Below, piece by piece: positions 8,867 through 18,319 of a stretch of 64,000 nucleotides of DNA. Numbering within the stretch: position 1 is the stretch's first letter; each line of letters starts with the position of its first letter. The notes under the pieces are model-generated. The model was not told the DNA's origin, ran no database searches, and worked only from the letters and a program-made list of their open reading frames with translations. A program made the position numbers and the translations under genes. The stretch comes from Ignavibacteriales bacterium (GTDB lineage: Bacteria; Bacteroidota; Ignavibacteria; Ignavibacteriales; Ignavibacteriaceae). Location of the stretch: positions 1,302,001 through 1,366,000 of the forward strand of contig CP065001.1 in NCBI GenBank assembly GCA_016700155.1, given 5' to 3'.

Positions 8867-9364
8867 TTAAGAAGTACTTGCTCTCATTCCCATTTCGCGG
8901 TCAAGTAAATAAATACCATTCTTAGTATCGCCAAGAAGTTTCATCCTTTCAATTATACGAAGCGCAGTTGATTCTTCCTCAACCTGTTCACTAACAAACC
9001 ATTGTAAAAAGTTTGTTACTGCGTGATCTTTCTCCGCCATCGCAAGATCTACAATTCCATAAATTGATGCTGTTACTTTTTTCTCGCTGTCATAAACATC
9101 CTGAAATACTTCGAGGAATGATTTCCATTTTGCTTTAGGAGTATTGATCTGTTTCAATTCTACATTTGCACCAGCCTGGTGAAGAAAATCATATATCTTC
9201 ATTGCATGTCCGTACTCTTCCTGTGATTGAAGTCTAAGCCATTTGGAAAATCCTTCGAGACTCTGCGCTTCAAAATGTGAAGACATAGATAAATATAAAT
9301 ATGATGCCTGAAGTTCATCATTTAACTGTTTGTTCAAAGCTTTTTGAACTTTGTCTTTGATCAT
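8867..9364 (-). CDS. ftnA: Non-haem ferritin
   Basis: This 165-residue four-helix ferritin oxidises Fe(II) and stores it in a protein cage in the cytoplasm. Ferroxidase residues are visible as E17 in LNDELQASYLYL, E50 and H53 in QEEYGHAMK, and glutamates in the helix QWFVSEQVEEEST. The lack of the haem-binding methionine pattern and the QSLEGFSKWLRLQSQEE phrase favour FtnA over bacterioferritin. The gene is monocistronic: convergent with nuo across a terminator and about 100 bases from the next gene upstream. Confidence 0.93.
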   Translation of the reverse strand: MIKDKVQKALNKQLNDELQASYLYLSMSSHFEAQSLEGFSKWLRLQSQEEYGHAMKIYDFLHQAGANVELKQINTPKAKWKSFLEVFQDVYDSEKKVTASIYGIVDLAMAEKDHAVTNFLQWFVSEQVEEESTALRIIERMKLLGDTKNGIYLLDREMGMRASTS

Positions 9365-9467
9365 GACATACCTTTAAAATGATTGGAGATTTGTGGTTTG
9401 TTTTCTTTCTGAACCCAATTTAGTAAAAATGAAACAAAGAAAAACAATGACGAAAGATATTTAAATA

Positions 9468-10973
9468 TTAATTCCCTTTATATTTAACAAGTCCTCCACC
9501 ATATGTCGCAATCCATTTATGATCATTTGCATCAATAGCTATTGAAAAAACTCTGTCGTTGCCAATGCCTGAATTGGATGTGTTATAATGTATCCATGAA
9601 CCGTCGGTTGGTGTCAAACCAGGTCCAGTGTACTTTGATATTCCACCGATGGAATTTGCAAACCATTTATTATTTCCCGGATCAATAACTATTGTATTTA
9701 CTGAACTACTTGGAAGCAACGCAAAGATAGTCCAATCTCCAAATCCTTTATATGTTGCGCTTCCACCGGGGACATCGCCCTCTTCGCCAACAGCCACCCA
9801 TGTAATACCCGAAACATCTAAAGCAACACATTCAATATTATTATTTGGTATTCCGGGTTTTGGAGGCGCCGGCGGTGGCTCCTGAATTGGTTTTGTGTTG
9901 TCTTTGTTGAATGTCTTCCATACACTATTATCAAATTTTGAAACGCCTGCATTGGAAGTCCCGATCCACTTAACACCGGTTGGATCGATAGTTATGGATC
10001 TAATCCCATTTGAAGCTAAACCTGAATTCGATGTATTGTATAAAGTCCAACTGGTACCTTCAAGTTTTGCAACACCTGCATTTGCAGTTCCTATCCAGGC
10101 TGCACCGTCAACATCAAATGCCACACATTCAACCAGGTTTGATGGAAGCTGAGAATTACTTGAAGTGAATATAGTCCAATTTTGACCATCCAATACTGCT
10201 AACCCTGATGAGGTGCAAATCCACTTTTTACCTGATGCATCAATACCAATCATGTTCACGTTATTTCCGGGTAAAGGTGAATTTGTCTCATTGTAATTAA
10301 TAACAGTCTTATCATCAAACCGTATCACTCCTTCAGAAAGAGTGGAAATCCACTTTATCCAGCCTGACTCAATTGTAACGTGTGTAAGATAATCTGTTGG
10401 CAAATTTATCCTTTGACTCGTAAAGTTAACCCAGACCAAAGAGTCTTTTAAACTTAATGTTGCATATCTGGTTTTAGCGCTTTCAACGTAGCTGGTTGTA
10501 CTGTCTATCCAATAACCTTCCTTCTTAAATTTTATTGTATATAACCCTGGAAACAAGTTATGAATAGCCACGGGAGTAAATTTACCTGTGCTTGAATCAC
10601 CTATAAACACTTCAGCGTCGCGAGGGTTTGAGTCACAATACAGGCTGCCTCTCATATTCGGGTTTCTTGTGTAATCCAATCTGACTTTTGTTACTTCCGA
10701 TTGATTAACAGTTACCACTACATTAGTATCTTTAAAGTGATCAAGCTTAAGCGTTAGTTTATAATTTCGTGAGTCCAGCCACTCTATCGTATCCGGAGTT
10801 AATTGACCTGTGTTTTTATTATCAAGATAAATCTTTGCACCTTCTGGTTCAGATTCAATAAATAACTTCAAATTTGGTTTCTGAACATCATCGGGACTTG
10901 TTGAAAGTGATTTTTCGCATGAAATATTTAAGAACGCCAGGACAAATAGTTGAATGATAATAAATTTTTTCAT
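9468..10973 (-). CDS. PEGA-domain/beta-propeller lipoprotein, copy 2
   Basis: This 501-residue envelope protein starts with a lipoprotein signal (MKKFIIIQLFVLAFLNISC). Two PEGA-type domains follow: IESEPEGAKIYLDNKNTG at about 39-56, and CDSNPRDAEVFIGDSSTG at about 113-130. The remainder is Reg_prop-like propeller repeats of roughly 40 residues with the pattern W-x-x-(Y/F)-NTSNSGL-x-D-x-x-G-x-KWIGT-x-x-AGV-x-KF. Such repeats form the periplasmic sensor of some hybrid kinases; here they stand alone, so binding or scaffolding at the membrane is more likely. It is a close tandem paralogue of the next gene upstream, 34 bases away. Confidence 0.75.
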   Translation of the reverse strand: MKKFIIIQLFVLAFLNISCEKSLSTSPDDVQKPNLKLFIESEPEGAKIYLDNKNTGQLTPDTIEWLDSRNYKLTLKLDHFKDTNVVVTVNQSEVTKVRLDYTRNPNMRGSLYCDSNPRDAEVFIGDSSTGKFTPVAIHNLFPGLYTIKFKKEGYWIDSTTSYVESAKTRYATLSLKDSLVWVNFTSQRINLPTDYLTHVTIESGWIKWISTLSEGVIRFDDKTVINYNETNSPLPGNNVNMIGIDASGKKWICTSSGLAVLDGQNWTIFTSSNSQLPSNLVECVAFDVDGAAWIGTANAGVAKLEGTSWTLYNTSNSGLASNGIRSITIDPTGVKWIGTSNAGVSKFDNSVWKTFNKDNTKPIQEPPPAPPKPGIPNNNIECVALDVSGITWVAVGEEGDVPGGSATYKGFGDWTIFALLPSSSVNTIVIDPGNNKWFANSIGGISKYTGPGLTPTDGSWIHYNTSNSGIGNDRVFSIAIDANDHKWIATYGGGLVKYKGN

Positions 10974-11007
10974 TTTAGAGTTATTCGTGAATCTGTTATT
11001 AATTCTT

Positions 11008-12504
11008 TTAATTACCTTTATATTTGACTAATCCGCCACCATATGTTGCCATCCATTTTGCCCCCTGTGCATCAATAGCTATCGATAGTACCCTGTCATT
11101 TCCAATTCCTGTGTTGAGTGTTGTATAGTGAGTCCAGGTACCATCGTGATTGTTTAATCCTAATCCGTTATACTTTGAAATTCCTCCGTATGTATTTCCG
11201 AACCATTTGTTGTTCTCATCATCCACGGTTATATAATGCACTGAATAACTTGGGTTTACATTAAAATCTATAAAATAACCAAATCCTCTATAGCTGGCTG
11301 TTCCGCCGAGTTGATCTCCTTCTTCACCCATCCCAACCCATAATATCCCGGATAAATCGAATGTTATCGTTTCAACATTATTATTTTGCATACCTCCAAG
11401 CGGCGGATCGCCTGGTAAAGCAGTATTAGATTTATTGAAAACCCGCCAATAAACATTATCAAATCGGAATAATCCGGCATCACCTGTTCCAATCCACTTG
11501 ACGCCAGCGGGATCCACAGCAACAGTTTTTATGTTTACGGATGTCAACCCTGAATTGGAAGGATTAAACACAGTCCAGCTAACATCATCAAATTTTGCAA
11601 TGCCTTTGCTTGCTGTACCGATCCACTTGGAGCCATCCGTGTCAAACGATATGCTGATAACATGATCACCCGGAATACCTGAGTTTGATGTATTATATAC
11701 TGTCCAATTTGAATTATCAAACTTAATCAAACCAGCATCTGTGCACATCCATTTATTATGCTGATCATCCACACCAATAAAATAAACGGTGTTGGTTGGT
11801 AAAGATGAGTTTGAGTTGTTGTAAACGGTATATTCTCTGTCATCAAACCTTATCACACCGTGTGAAGGTGTTGAAACCCATTTTATATATCCTGATTCAA
11901 TTGCTACGTGATTGAGATAGTTAGTTGGAAAGTTATGTGATTCTTCGGTAATATTTATCCAGACCAGGGTATCCTTTAGTTTTGCATTCGCATACCTGAT
12001 TTTGTTGCTCTCAACATTAACGCTGACCTTTCCATCCAGATATCCTTCTTTCTTAAAGATAACATTATAATTTCCGGGGTATAAATTCTGTATAGAAATT
12101 GGAGTAAATTTTCCTGTACTTGAATCACCAAAAAATATCTCAGCCCTTCGTGGATCTGTATCGCAGTACAAAGTTCCTCTCATATTTGGGTTACGTGTAT
12201 AATCAAGAAACACTTGTGTTAATTGTCCCTTGTTAACAGAAATAACAACATTGGTATCCTTAAAAAGAGGGAGTTTTAGAGTGAGTTTATAATTCCTTGC
12301 TTCAAGCCATTCAACAGTATCGGGTGTAATGTGACCTGTGTTTTTTCCATCCAGGTAAATCTTCGCTCCGGCAGGGAGTGAGTTAACTAATAATTTATAG
12401 TTTTTCGGCAGTACTTCCTCCGGAGAAGTTGTGAGCGTTCTATCGCAGGACGTAAAAAATATTTCTGACATCATAATTAACATAATAACGATTTTATCTT
12501 TCAT
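11008..12504 (-). CDS. PEGA-domain/beta-propeller lipoprotein, copy 1
   Basis: This 498-residue paralogue of the downstream gene has the same order of parts: lipoprotein signal ending FTSC, PEGA-like domains at about 38-55 and 112-129, then propeller repeats such as YNTSNSGIPGDHVISISFD and KWIGTASKGIAKF. The two copies share the C terminus WMATYGGGLVKYKGN / WIATYGGGLVKYKGN and many internal phrases, so they arose by tandem duplication. It is 39 bases downstream of the DUF4249 lipoprotein gene and probably part of the same TonB-receptor operon. Its specific ligand is unknown. Confidence 0.75.
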   Translation of the reverse strand: MKDKIVIMLIMMSEIFFTSCDRTLTTSPEEVLPKNYKLLVNSLPAGAKIYLDGKNTGHITPDTVEWLEARNYKLTLKLPLFKDTNVVISVNKGQLTQVFLDYTRNPNMRGTLYCDTDPRRAEIFFGDSSTGKFTPISIQNLYPGNYNVIFKKEGYLDGKVSVNVESNKIRYANAKLKDTLVWINITEESHNFPTNYLNHVAIESGYIKWVSTPSHGVIRFDDREYTVYNNSNSSLPTNTVYFIGVDDQHNKWMCTDAGLIKFDNSNWTVYNTSNSGIPGDHVISISFDTDGSKWIGTASKGIAKFDDVSWTVFNPSNSGLTSVNIKTVAVDPAGVKWIGTGDAGLFRFDNVYWRVFNKSNTALPGDPPLGGMQNNNVETITFDLSGILWVGMGEEGDQLGGTASYRGFGYFIDFNVNPSYSVHYITVDDENNKWFGNTYGGISKYNGLGLNNHDGTWTHYTTLNTGIGNDRVLSIAIDAQGAKWMATYGGGLVKYKGN

Positions 12505-12543
12505 GTGACCACCCTCACATTCTGATTTTATCTTAAATTAAAC

Positions 12544-13506
12544 TTAAGGATTAGCTGGTACGTACCCAAAAGATTCAATATACTCAGTCGTTATCCTTGC
12601 ACCTCTTTGTTGTTTAATGTATGAACCAAAAATTCCAAATCCACCTGTTATATTTGTATAATCTGATTCGTCAACACGAATAGTAAATTCATCAAGGAAT
12701 CCATTTATACTTGAATAATATTTAGAGAGATTATCATCAAATATCAACACCTCCAAAACGCCGCCAGTAATTGTATAATTACTTTTGTTTGGATCGCCCT
12801 GTGAAATCCATGTAAACACAGAGTCTAACGAAGAAATAGGAAATCCGACTCTTGTTGAACGGCTTGGGGATGGATATTTTGCAATCATTCTTCCGTTTTC
12901 CTCAATAAAGCCTGCAGGTACTTCCTTTCTGTAAAATACATCAGTCCCGTTCTCATTTTTTTTATAATAAACTGAAAATCGTGTAAGATACCAACCGGTA
13001 TTATTTCTTCCAGCCCAGGTAAATTCAAAATTATCTTTGTCAAGCGGAGGTATAATAGCATCACTTTCGGAGGTGAAGGTAACCGATTGTGGAAGTTTCG
13101 TAAAACCAACCAGAGTTTTTCCGGTTGGCAACACTGCACGGATTTCCATTTCCTCATTACTTCCCGGAAGGAAATCTTTGATGTAATAACATTTAATTGG
13201 TTCTGAATATCGAGATGTATCACTTCTAACGAGCAATGTATCTTTCATAAAATACACATTGTCATCGTGCCAGATTCTAATATCTGCACCGCCAATAAAT
13301 GGATCAATCTGATTTTCATAAGGATCAAATCCGGAGACACTATAACTGTGAGAGAGTGTTGCCATTTGTAGGGAAGTATCCCCTCTAACAATACAACTTA
13401 AAATAAATTTTTCTTTGTAAGCAGTTTTAGGGCTAAAATCTTCTTCACATGACACCATTAGAAAACCAGATGTCATTAGTAAAAAGTACAAAATCAATTT
13501 TTTCAT
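12544..13506 (-). CDS. DUF4249 family lipoprotein
   Basis: This 320-residue protein carries a lipoprotein signal ending MVSC and reads like DUF4249: an early FILSCIVRGDTSLQMATLSHSYS-type segment, then ADIRIWHDD and a C-terminal GGFGIFGSY motif. DUF4249 proteins are typically encoded directly after TonB-dependent receptors in Bacteroidota and are thought to be their surface partners. That arrangement is seen here: its ATG overlaps the receptor stop by four bases. The substrate is unknown. Confidence 0.8.
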   Translation of the reverse strand: MKKLILYFLLMTSGFLMVSCEEDFSPKTAYKEKFILSCIVRGDTSLQMATLSHSYSVSGFDPYENQIDPFIGGADIRIWHDDNVYFMKDTLLVRSDTSRYSEPIKCYYIKDFLPGSNEEMEIRAVLPTGKTLVGFTKLPQSVTFTSESDAIIPPLDKDNFEFTWAGRNNTGWYLTRFSVYYKKNENGTDVFYRKEVPAGFIEENGRMIAKYPSPSRSTRVGFPISSLDSVFTWISQGDPNKSNYTITGGVLEVLIFDDNLSKYYSSINGFLDEFTIRVDESDYTNITGGFGIFGSYIKQQRGARITTEYIESFGYVPANP

Positions 13507-15728
13507 AATTCCACCTTTATGGAAGCAGTTGGAAGTATAGGAAGCATATTAACTCTTTTACCAGTATCACGTTCAAAATAGAAAATATTTTTTCTGTCAT
13601 AAACGTTCATCACATCAAAGCTTAGTAATATATCCGCAAAGTAGACTTTTAGTTTTTTGCTTAAACTCAGGTCCAACCGATGATATGTTGGCAATCTGCC
13701 AAGGTTAGGATCAGATAAAACGGTAAATGGGTTATAAACACCGTACAATCCACTTGAGAAAAATAAGTTTTCAAAATAAAGTTTGTCGTAGTATCCAAGT
13801 ATCTGTGTGAATGGTAATCCCGAATTGAAAAACCAGCTTGCACTCGCAATCCAGCCATCACCAAAATCATAGTTTATATTTGTGGTTACTGAGTGTCGAA
13901 CATCATATTTGGGATTAGATACCCAGCCAAATAGCTCTTTGTAAGTCCAGCTAAGTGAATAAGAGGCACTGCCGTTTAAGCTGCCCGCTGAGTACTGAAC
14001 AAGCAATTCTCCACCATAGGATTGACCAGAACCTGTAACAAAATCGGGTTCCTGGTCTGAAGCTTTTAAATGATTAATTTCAGCAGTTCTTCTTAATAGT
14101 TTGTAATAAAATTCTGATTTGATCGACAGTCTTTCAATACGACTCAACTCAAGTCCTGCGACATAATGAATTGCTTCAGGTACTTGAAGATAATCCGGCA
14201 CAATCAACCATGGTTCGAAGATTGAAATGATTTCATTTTCATCGCTAAGTGTTATCAATTGCTGGGTATAAATTCCCCAGGCTCCTTTAAGAATAAAACC
14301 GGGTAACAACTGATAAGAAAAATTTATTCTTGGTTCTACTATAGACAATTTTTGATTACTAAGCGTCAGCCCATTAATCCTTGATCCTATATCGACACCA
14401 AAATCCTCGTATCTTAAAAATTTATATTTGCCATATAGTGTGAATCCCAGTCCATTATCGTTTATTGTTGATTTAGTTCCTTGCTGATTTTCAAAGTTCA
14501 AATCTGTTTTGATTGATTTTAGTTCATAACCAATGTGCAATTCATCTCTGCTGTCATAGATGTATGCAAAATCGGTTTTAAGAGTCACATCATTAACAGA
14601 GTTGATCCTTGTTTTTGCATTACTAAGTTTTGGTAAAATCTCTCCTGAAAATTTACTAAGCGAAATGCTTGCTTCAGAATAAATGGGAACATTTTCCCAT
14701 GCCTGAAACCAGTTCCCTCCAAGAATACTATTTGTCCATTTATAGTCAGCTTTCTCCGAGTCTTCATTCAATAGTTGATCTCGACTGTTAAATCCGTGCA
14801 GGGATATTTTGGTTAAACTTGCAGCATCTGAACTAAAATAATTTGCTTTACCGGAAAAATCATAAAACTCAAAAGGTGCATCCTTAAAATTTATAAATTT
14901 TTTAAGAACGTCATTGAATAGGCTTTTTCGAAATGTAACCATAAACGAGCCTCCGGGAATTGGACCTTCCACTAAACCCTTGGCTGTAAGAAAGCTGAGA
15001 CTTGCACTACCTGAATACCTGTTTTTATTTCCGTCTTTAGTGATAAGATTTAAAACCGAAGAGAGGCGTCCGCCATAATCAGCAGAAAACCCGCCTTTAT
15101 AAAACTCAATGGCATTGATCATTTCCGGGTCAATTATACTAAATAGTCCAAGTGCATGAAATGGATTGTATACCGATACCCCATTCAGTAAAACTAAATT
15201 TTGATTGCTGCCACCTCCTCGAACGTAGTATCTTGCAGATACATCTCCAGTCGATTGAACGCCGGGAAGAAACTGCAGTGAACGGAAAATATCTGTCTCC
15301 ACACCTTTGGGAAGCAACTCAATATCCCTAATATCAACTTTTTGAAGTCCAAGATTTGTCTCATTTGGCTGGCTGACTTTCTCTCCGATAAATTCTATAG
15401 CTTGAAGCTGTACATTGCTGGATGAAAGTTCGATTTTTAATTGAATTATTTCATTAGGTTTTACTGTAACATCCAGGAATTTTGTATTATAACCAACAAA
15501 AGAGATTCTTAATTTATATTTTTTTGCAGGTATTCCTGGAATTGTAAAATTCCCATTCAGATCGGCAGAAGCGCCAAGTGTTGTACCTTCAAGTAATACA
15601 TTTGAATAAGGTAGTGCTTCACCTGATAGTGAGTCAGATATATTTCCTCGTAAAGTTCCGTAGTTTTGAGCTAACAGAGAAATTGAATATAAAAAAATAA
15701 CGAGCAACAGGTATATAAACTTTTGCAT
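13503..15728 (-). CDS. TonB-dependent receptor with carboxypeptidase-regulatory-like domain
   Basis: This 741-residue outer-membrane receptor has a signal peptide (to about residue 20), a CarboxypepD_reg-like domain (about 22-105, GTLRGNISDSLSGEALPYSNVLLEG), a plug (about 125-230, with DIFRSLQFLPGVQSTGD, YYVRGGGSNQNLVLLNG and GGFSADYGGRLSSVLNL) and a 22-strand-type barrel to the end. These proteins import bulky ligands using TonB energy. No ExbB/ExbD/TonB genes are present. It leads a minus-strand operon with the DUF4249 and two propeller lipoproteins; the combination suggests a surface uptake or binding complex whose ligand I cannot name. Confidence 0.9.
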   Translation of the reverse strand: MQKFIYLLLVIFLYSISLLAQNYGTLRGNISDSLSGEALPYSNVLLEGTTLGASADLNGNFTIPGIPAKKYKLRISFVGYNTKFLDVTVKPNEIIQLKIELSSSNVQLQAIEFIGEKVSQPNETNLGLQKVDIRDIELLPKGVETDIFRSLQFLPGVQSTGDVSARYYVRGGGSNQNLVLLNGVSVYNPFHALGLFSIIDPEMINAIEFYKGGFSADYGGRLSSVLNLITKDGNKNRYSGSASLSFLTAKGLVEGPIPGGSFMVTFRKSLFNDVLKKFINFKDAPFEFYDFSGKANYFSSDAASLTKISLHGFNSRDQLLNEDSEKADYKWTNSILGGNWFQAWENVPIYSEASISLSKFSGEILPKLSNAKTRINSVNDVTLKTDFAYIYDSRDELHIGYELKSIKTDLNFENQQGTKSTINDNGLGFTLYGKYKFLRYEDFGVDIGSRINGLTLSNQKLSIVEPRINFSYQLLPGFILKGAWGIYTQQLITLSDENEIISIFEPWLIVPDYLQVPEAIHYVAGLELSRIERLSIKSEFYYKLLRRTAEINHLKASDQEPDFVTGSGQSYGGELLVQYSAGSLNGSASYSLSWTYKELFGWVSNPKYDVRHSVTTNINYDFGDGWIASASWFFNSGLPFTQILGYYDKLYFENLFFSSGLYGVYNPFTVLSDPNLGRLPTYHRLDLSLSKKLKVYFADILLSFDVMNVYDRKNIFYFERDTGKRVNMLPILPTASIKVEL

Positions 15729-16091
15729 ACTATATCATTTAATTGAGATAATAAATTTTGAATTATTATTTAATTTTTTAAAGCTAGTTTCAGTGAGATG
15801 TGATAAAAACCGGTTTGAGTTACTACTATCTGTAAGAACCAAAATCATATTGATAGATTTAATATACCCAGCATAAAATTCTTTCCTTGCGGCACGAACA
15901 TAAATCAAATTCGCTTAATTTACAAGAGATGAGTTAATCACACTTTCGATATAGATAAGTATGTAAACAAAACACGCTGTTTTTAATTTCTCTTTAACTC
16001 ATCACTCACTACCATAACAATTTTTCCACCTTTTAATTCGATTTGCATTTCCATATATTTGCAATCAAAATTTTTAAACATTTGAAAGTCT
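15729..16091. other. Divergent intergenic region between TonB receptor and helicase genes
   Basis: This 363-base AT-rich gap holds the promoters of two divergent genes. I see a 10-bp palindrome AAACCGGTTT at 15807-15816, a possible operator on the receptor side, and a TAnnTTTG element near the helicase start. No RNA gene or small ORF with a convincing ribosome binding site was found. Confidence 0.5.
16031..16061 (+). promoter_or_regulatory. Bacteroidota-type promoter of the UvrD-like helicase gene
   Basis: TATATTTG at 16054-16061 fits the TAnnTTTG -7 consensus of Bacteroidota. A T-rich TTTT at 16031-16034 sits about 20 bases upstream where the TTG-like -33 element is expected. The ATG is 31 bases downstream. 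Confidence 0.45.
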
Positions 16092-18275
16092 ATGATCAGT
16101 TTAAAATCCCTTAACCCCGAACAGAAAAAAGCAGTTGAATATGATGAAGGTCCGTTAATGATTGTTGCCGGCGCCGGCTCCGGTAAAACAAGGGTGCTTA
16201 CGTATAAAGTTGCTTACTTAATAGATAAAGGTTATGAAGCTGAAAACATACTCGCGCTCACATTCACGAATAAAGCAGCCAATGAAATGAAATCCAGAAT
16301 TCGCGAGCTTGTTGGCGCAAAAGCGGATAAAATATGGATGGGAACATTTCATTCAATCTTCGCAAAAATATTACGAATTGAAGCACGTAACCTGGATTTC
16401 AAAAGTAATTTTTCAATTTATGATGTTGAAGACTCTCTTTCACTTGTACAGAATATTATGAGTAATCTCAATATTGAAATTGAAAGTTTAACGGCAAACT
16501 CTGTCCGGCACAGAATCAGCTATTTGAAAAACCATATGACTATGCCTAAACAGTACAGGCAGAAACATAAAGGTTCAACGATTGAGGAAAAGATTGCTGA
16601 TATTTTTGATGAATACCAGGTAAGACTTGTCGAAAATAATTCAATGGATTTTGATGATCTTCTGTTAAAGCCTATCGAGTTATTTGACAGGCATCCAAAG
16701 ATTCTTCAAAAGTATAAGAAGATGTTTCAATACATTCTTGTTGATGAATTCCAGGATACAAATAAAGCACAGTATGAGCTTCTGAAAATGCTTACTTCAC
16801 GCGACGGAAAAATTTGTGTTGTTGGCGACGATGCACAAAGTATATATAGCTGGCGCGGAGCGAATGTAGGAAATATGCTGGATTTCGAAAAAGATTTTCC
16901 GAAACACAAAATCATAAAACTCGAGCAGAATTATCGTTCAACAAAAACAATATTATTAGCCGCTGATTCTGTTATAAAGAAAAATAAAGAACAACTTATT
17001 AAAACTTTGTGGACAGAGAACAATGATGGGGAAAGTCTTACGCTTGTCAGATGTTCGGATGAAAAAGATGAAGCTTACCAGATTGCTAAGTCCATTAAAC
17101 AGGAAATATCAAAGAAGAAACTGGCGCTGAAAGACTTTGCAATACTATACAGGACAAACGCACAGTCGCGTGCTCTTGAGGATGTTTTCAGAAGAGAAAA
17201 AATTCCATACAGAATAATCGGCGGAATTGAATTTTATAAGCGAAAAGAAGTTAAAGATGTAATTGCTTATCTAAGAATCCTTTCAAATCAGAATGACGAA
17301 GAAAGTTTATTAAGAATAATGAACTTCCCTCAGAGAGGAATCGGAAGCACTACAATAAAAAGAATGATAGCATTTGCCCGCAAACATAATATTACTTTGT
17401 TTGATACAATGTCCCGCGTGTTTGAAGTTATCGATATCAAAGAACGTATACAAAAAAATGTAAAATCGTTCAGAGTACTTCTTGAAAAATATATCGGACT
17501 GAAAGATAAATTATCCGTTGGCGAACTTTCCCGCGCATTACTCGATGAACTTGGCATACTCAGAATGTTTAAAGAAGAAAATACACCCGAATCAATGGGC
17601 AGATGGGAAAACATAAATGAGTTACTTTCTGCATTGAGTGAATTTTCAACCGCAAATAAAGGGGCTAAACTTGAGCAATATCTTGAAGAAGTTTCTCTGG
17701 TAGCCGATATAGATCTATACGAAGATGAACAAAACATTGTGACTTTACTCACTGTTCACAGTGCAAAAGGACTCGAGTTTCCAATCGTTTTTATTTCAGG
17801 ATGTGAGGAAGATATATTCCCGCTCTCAAACAGGTTCAGTACAGATGCAACTGTTGAAGAAGAAAGACGATTATTTTATGTTGCTTTAACAAGGGCGCAG
17901 CAAAAAATATATATCTCGCATGCAAGATCAAGATATCGTTTCGGCGAAGTTGCATATCAGAGCCGTTCAAGATTTATTGATGAGCTGGATCCGGCAACCT
18001 ATTCCGAAATCCAGGGAGGTTTCGGCAGAAAGAACGCACTCCGTAAATCCAAAAAAGAAATTTATTACGAATACTTTGAGAATGTTGACTACGAAGATTT
18101 TAACCAGGACAACAAATCACTAAAACCCGGCAGCAGGGTTATGCATGATAAATTCGGTCTTGGAAAAGTTACGCAGGTTACAGGTGCCGGGGATATGCTG
18201 AAAGCAACCGTGGCATTTGAAGGTAACAATGTAAAACAACTGATGTTGAAATTTGCGAAGCTGAAAGTTCTCTAA
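16092..18275 (+). CDS. UvrD/PcrA-family ATP-dependent DNA helicase
   Basis: This 727-residue superfamily-1A helicase unwinds DNA 3'-to-5' in repair and replication. Motifs in order: Q-motif LNPEQKKAVEYDEGPLMI, Walker A AGAGSGKTR (about 26-34), TFTNKAANEMK (Ia), VDEFQDTNKAQYELL (II), VVGDDAQSIYSWRGAN (III), EQNYRST (IV), TVHSAKGLEFPIVF (V) and EERRLFYVALTRA (VI). The C terminus has the KPGSRVMHDKFGLGKV Tudor-like domain seen in PcrA/UvrD, which contacts RNA polymerase. It could be called pcrA or uvrD; sequence alone does not decide. The phosphofructokinase gene follows by 44 bases. Confidence 0.93.
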   Translation: MISLKSLNPEQKKAVEYDEGPLMIVAGAGSGKTRVLTYKVAYLIDKGYEAENILALTFTNKAANEMKSRIRELVGAKADKIWMGTFHSIFAKILRIEARNLDFKSNFSIYDVEDSLSLVQNIMSNLNIEIESLTANSVRHRISYLKNHMTMPKQYRQKHKGSTIEEKIADIFDEYQVRLVENNSMDFDDLLLKPIELFDRHPKILQKYKKMFQYILVDEFQDTNKAQYELLKMLTSRDGKICVVGDDAQSIYSWRGANVGNMLDFEKDFPKHKIIKLEQNYRSTKTILLAADSVIKKNKEQLIKTLWTENNDGESLTLVRCSDEKDEAYQIAKSIKQEISKKKLALKDFAILYRTNAQSRALEDVFRREKIPYRIIGGIEFYKRKEVKDVIAYLRILSNQNDEESLLRIMNFPQRGIGSTTIKRMIAFARKHNITLFDTMSRVFEVIDIKERIQKNVKSFRVLLEKYIGLKDKLSVGELSRALLDELGILRMFKEENTPESMGRWENINELLSALSEFSTANKGAKLEQYLEEVSLVADIDLYEDEQNIVTLLTVHSAKGLEFPIVFISGCEEDIFPLSNRFSTDATVEEERRLFYVALTRAQQKIYISHARSRYRFGEVAYQSRSRFIDELDPATYSEIQGGFGRKNALRKSKKEIYYEYFENVDYEDFNQDNKSLKPGSRVMHDKFGLGKVTQVTGAGDMLKATVAFEGNNVKQLMLKFAKLKVL

Positions 18276-18319
18276 TTAATAAAAGTGAAAGAAAAAATAT
18301 TTAAGAAGGAGTTGAGACG

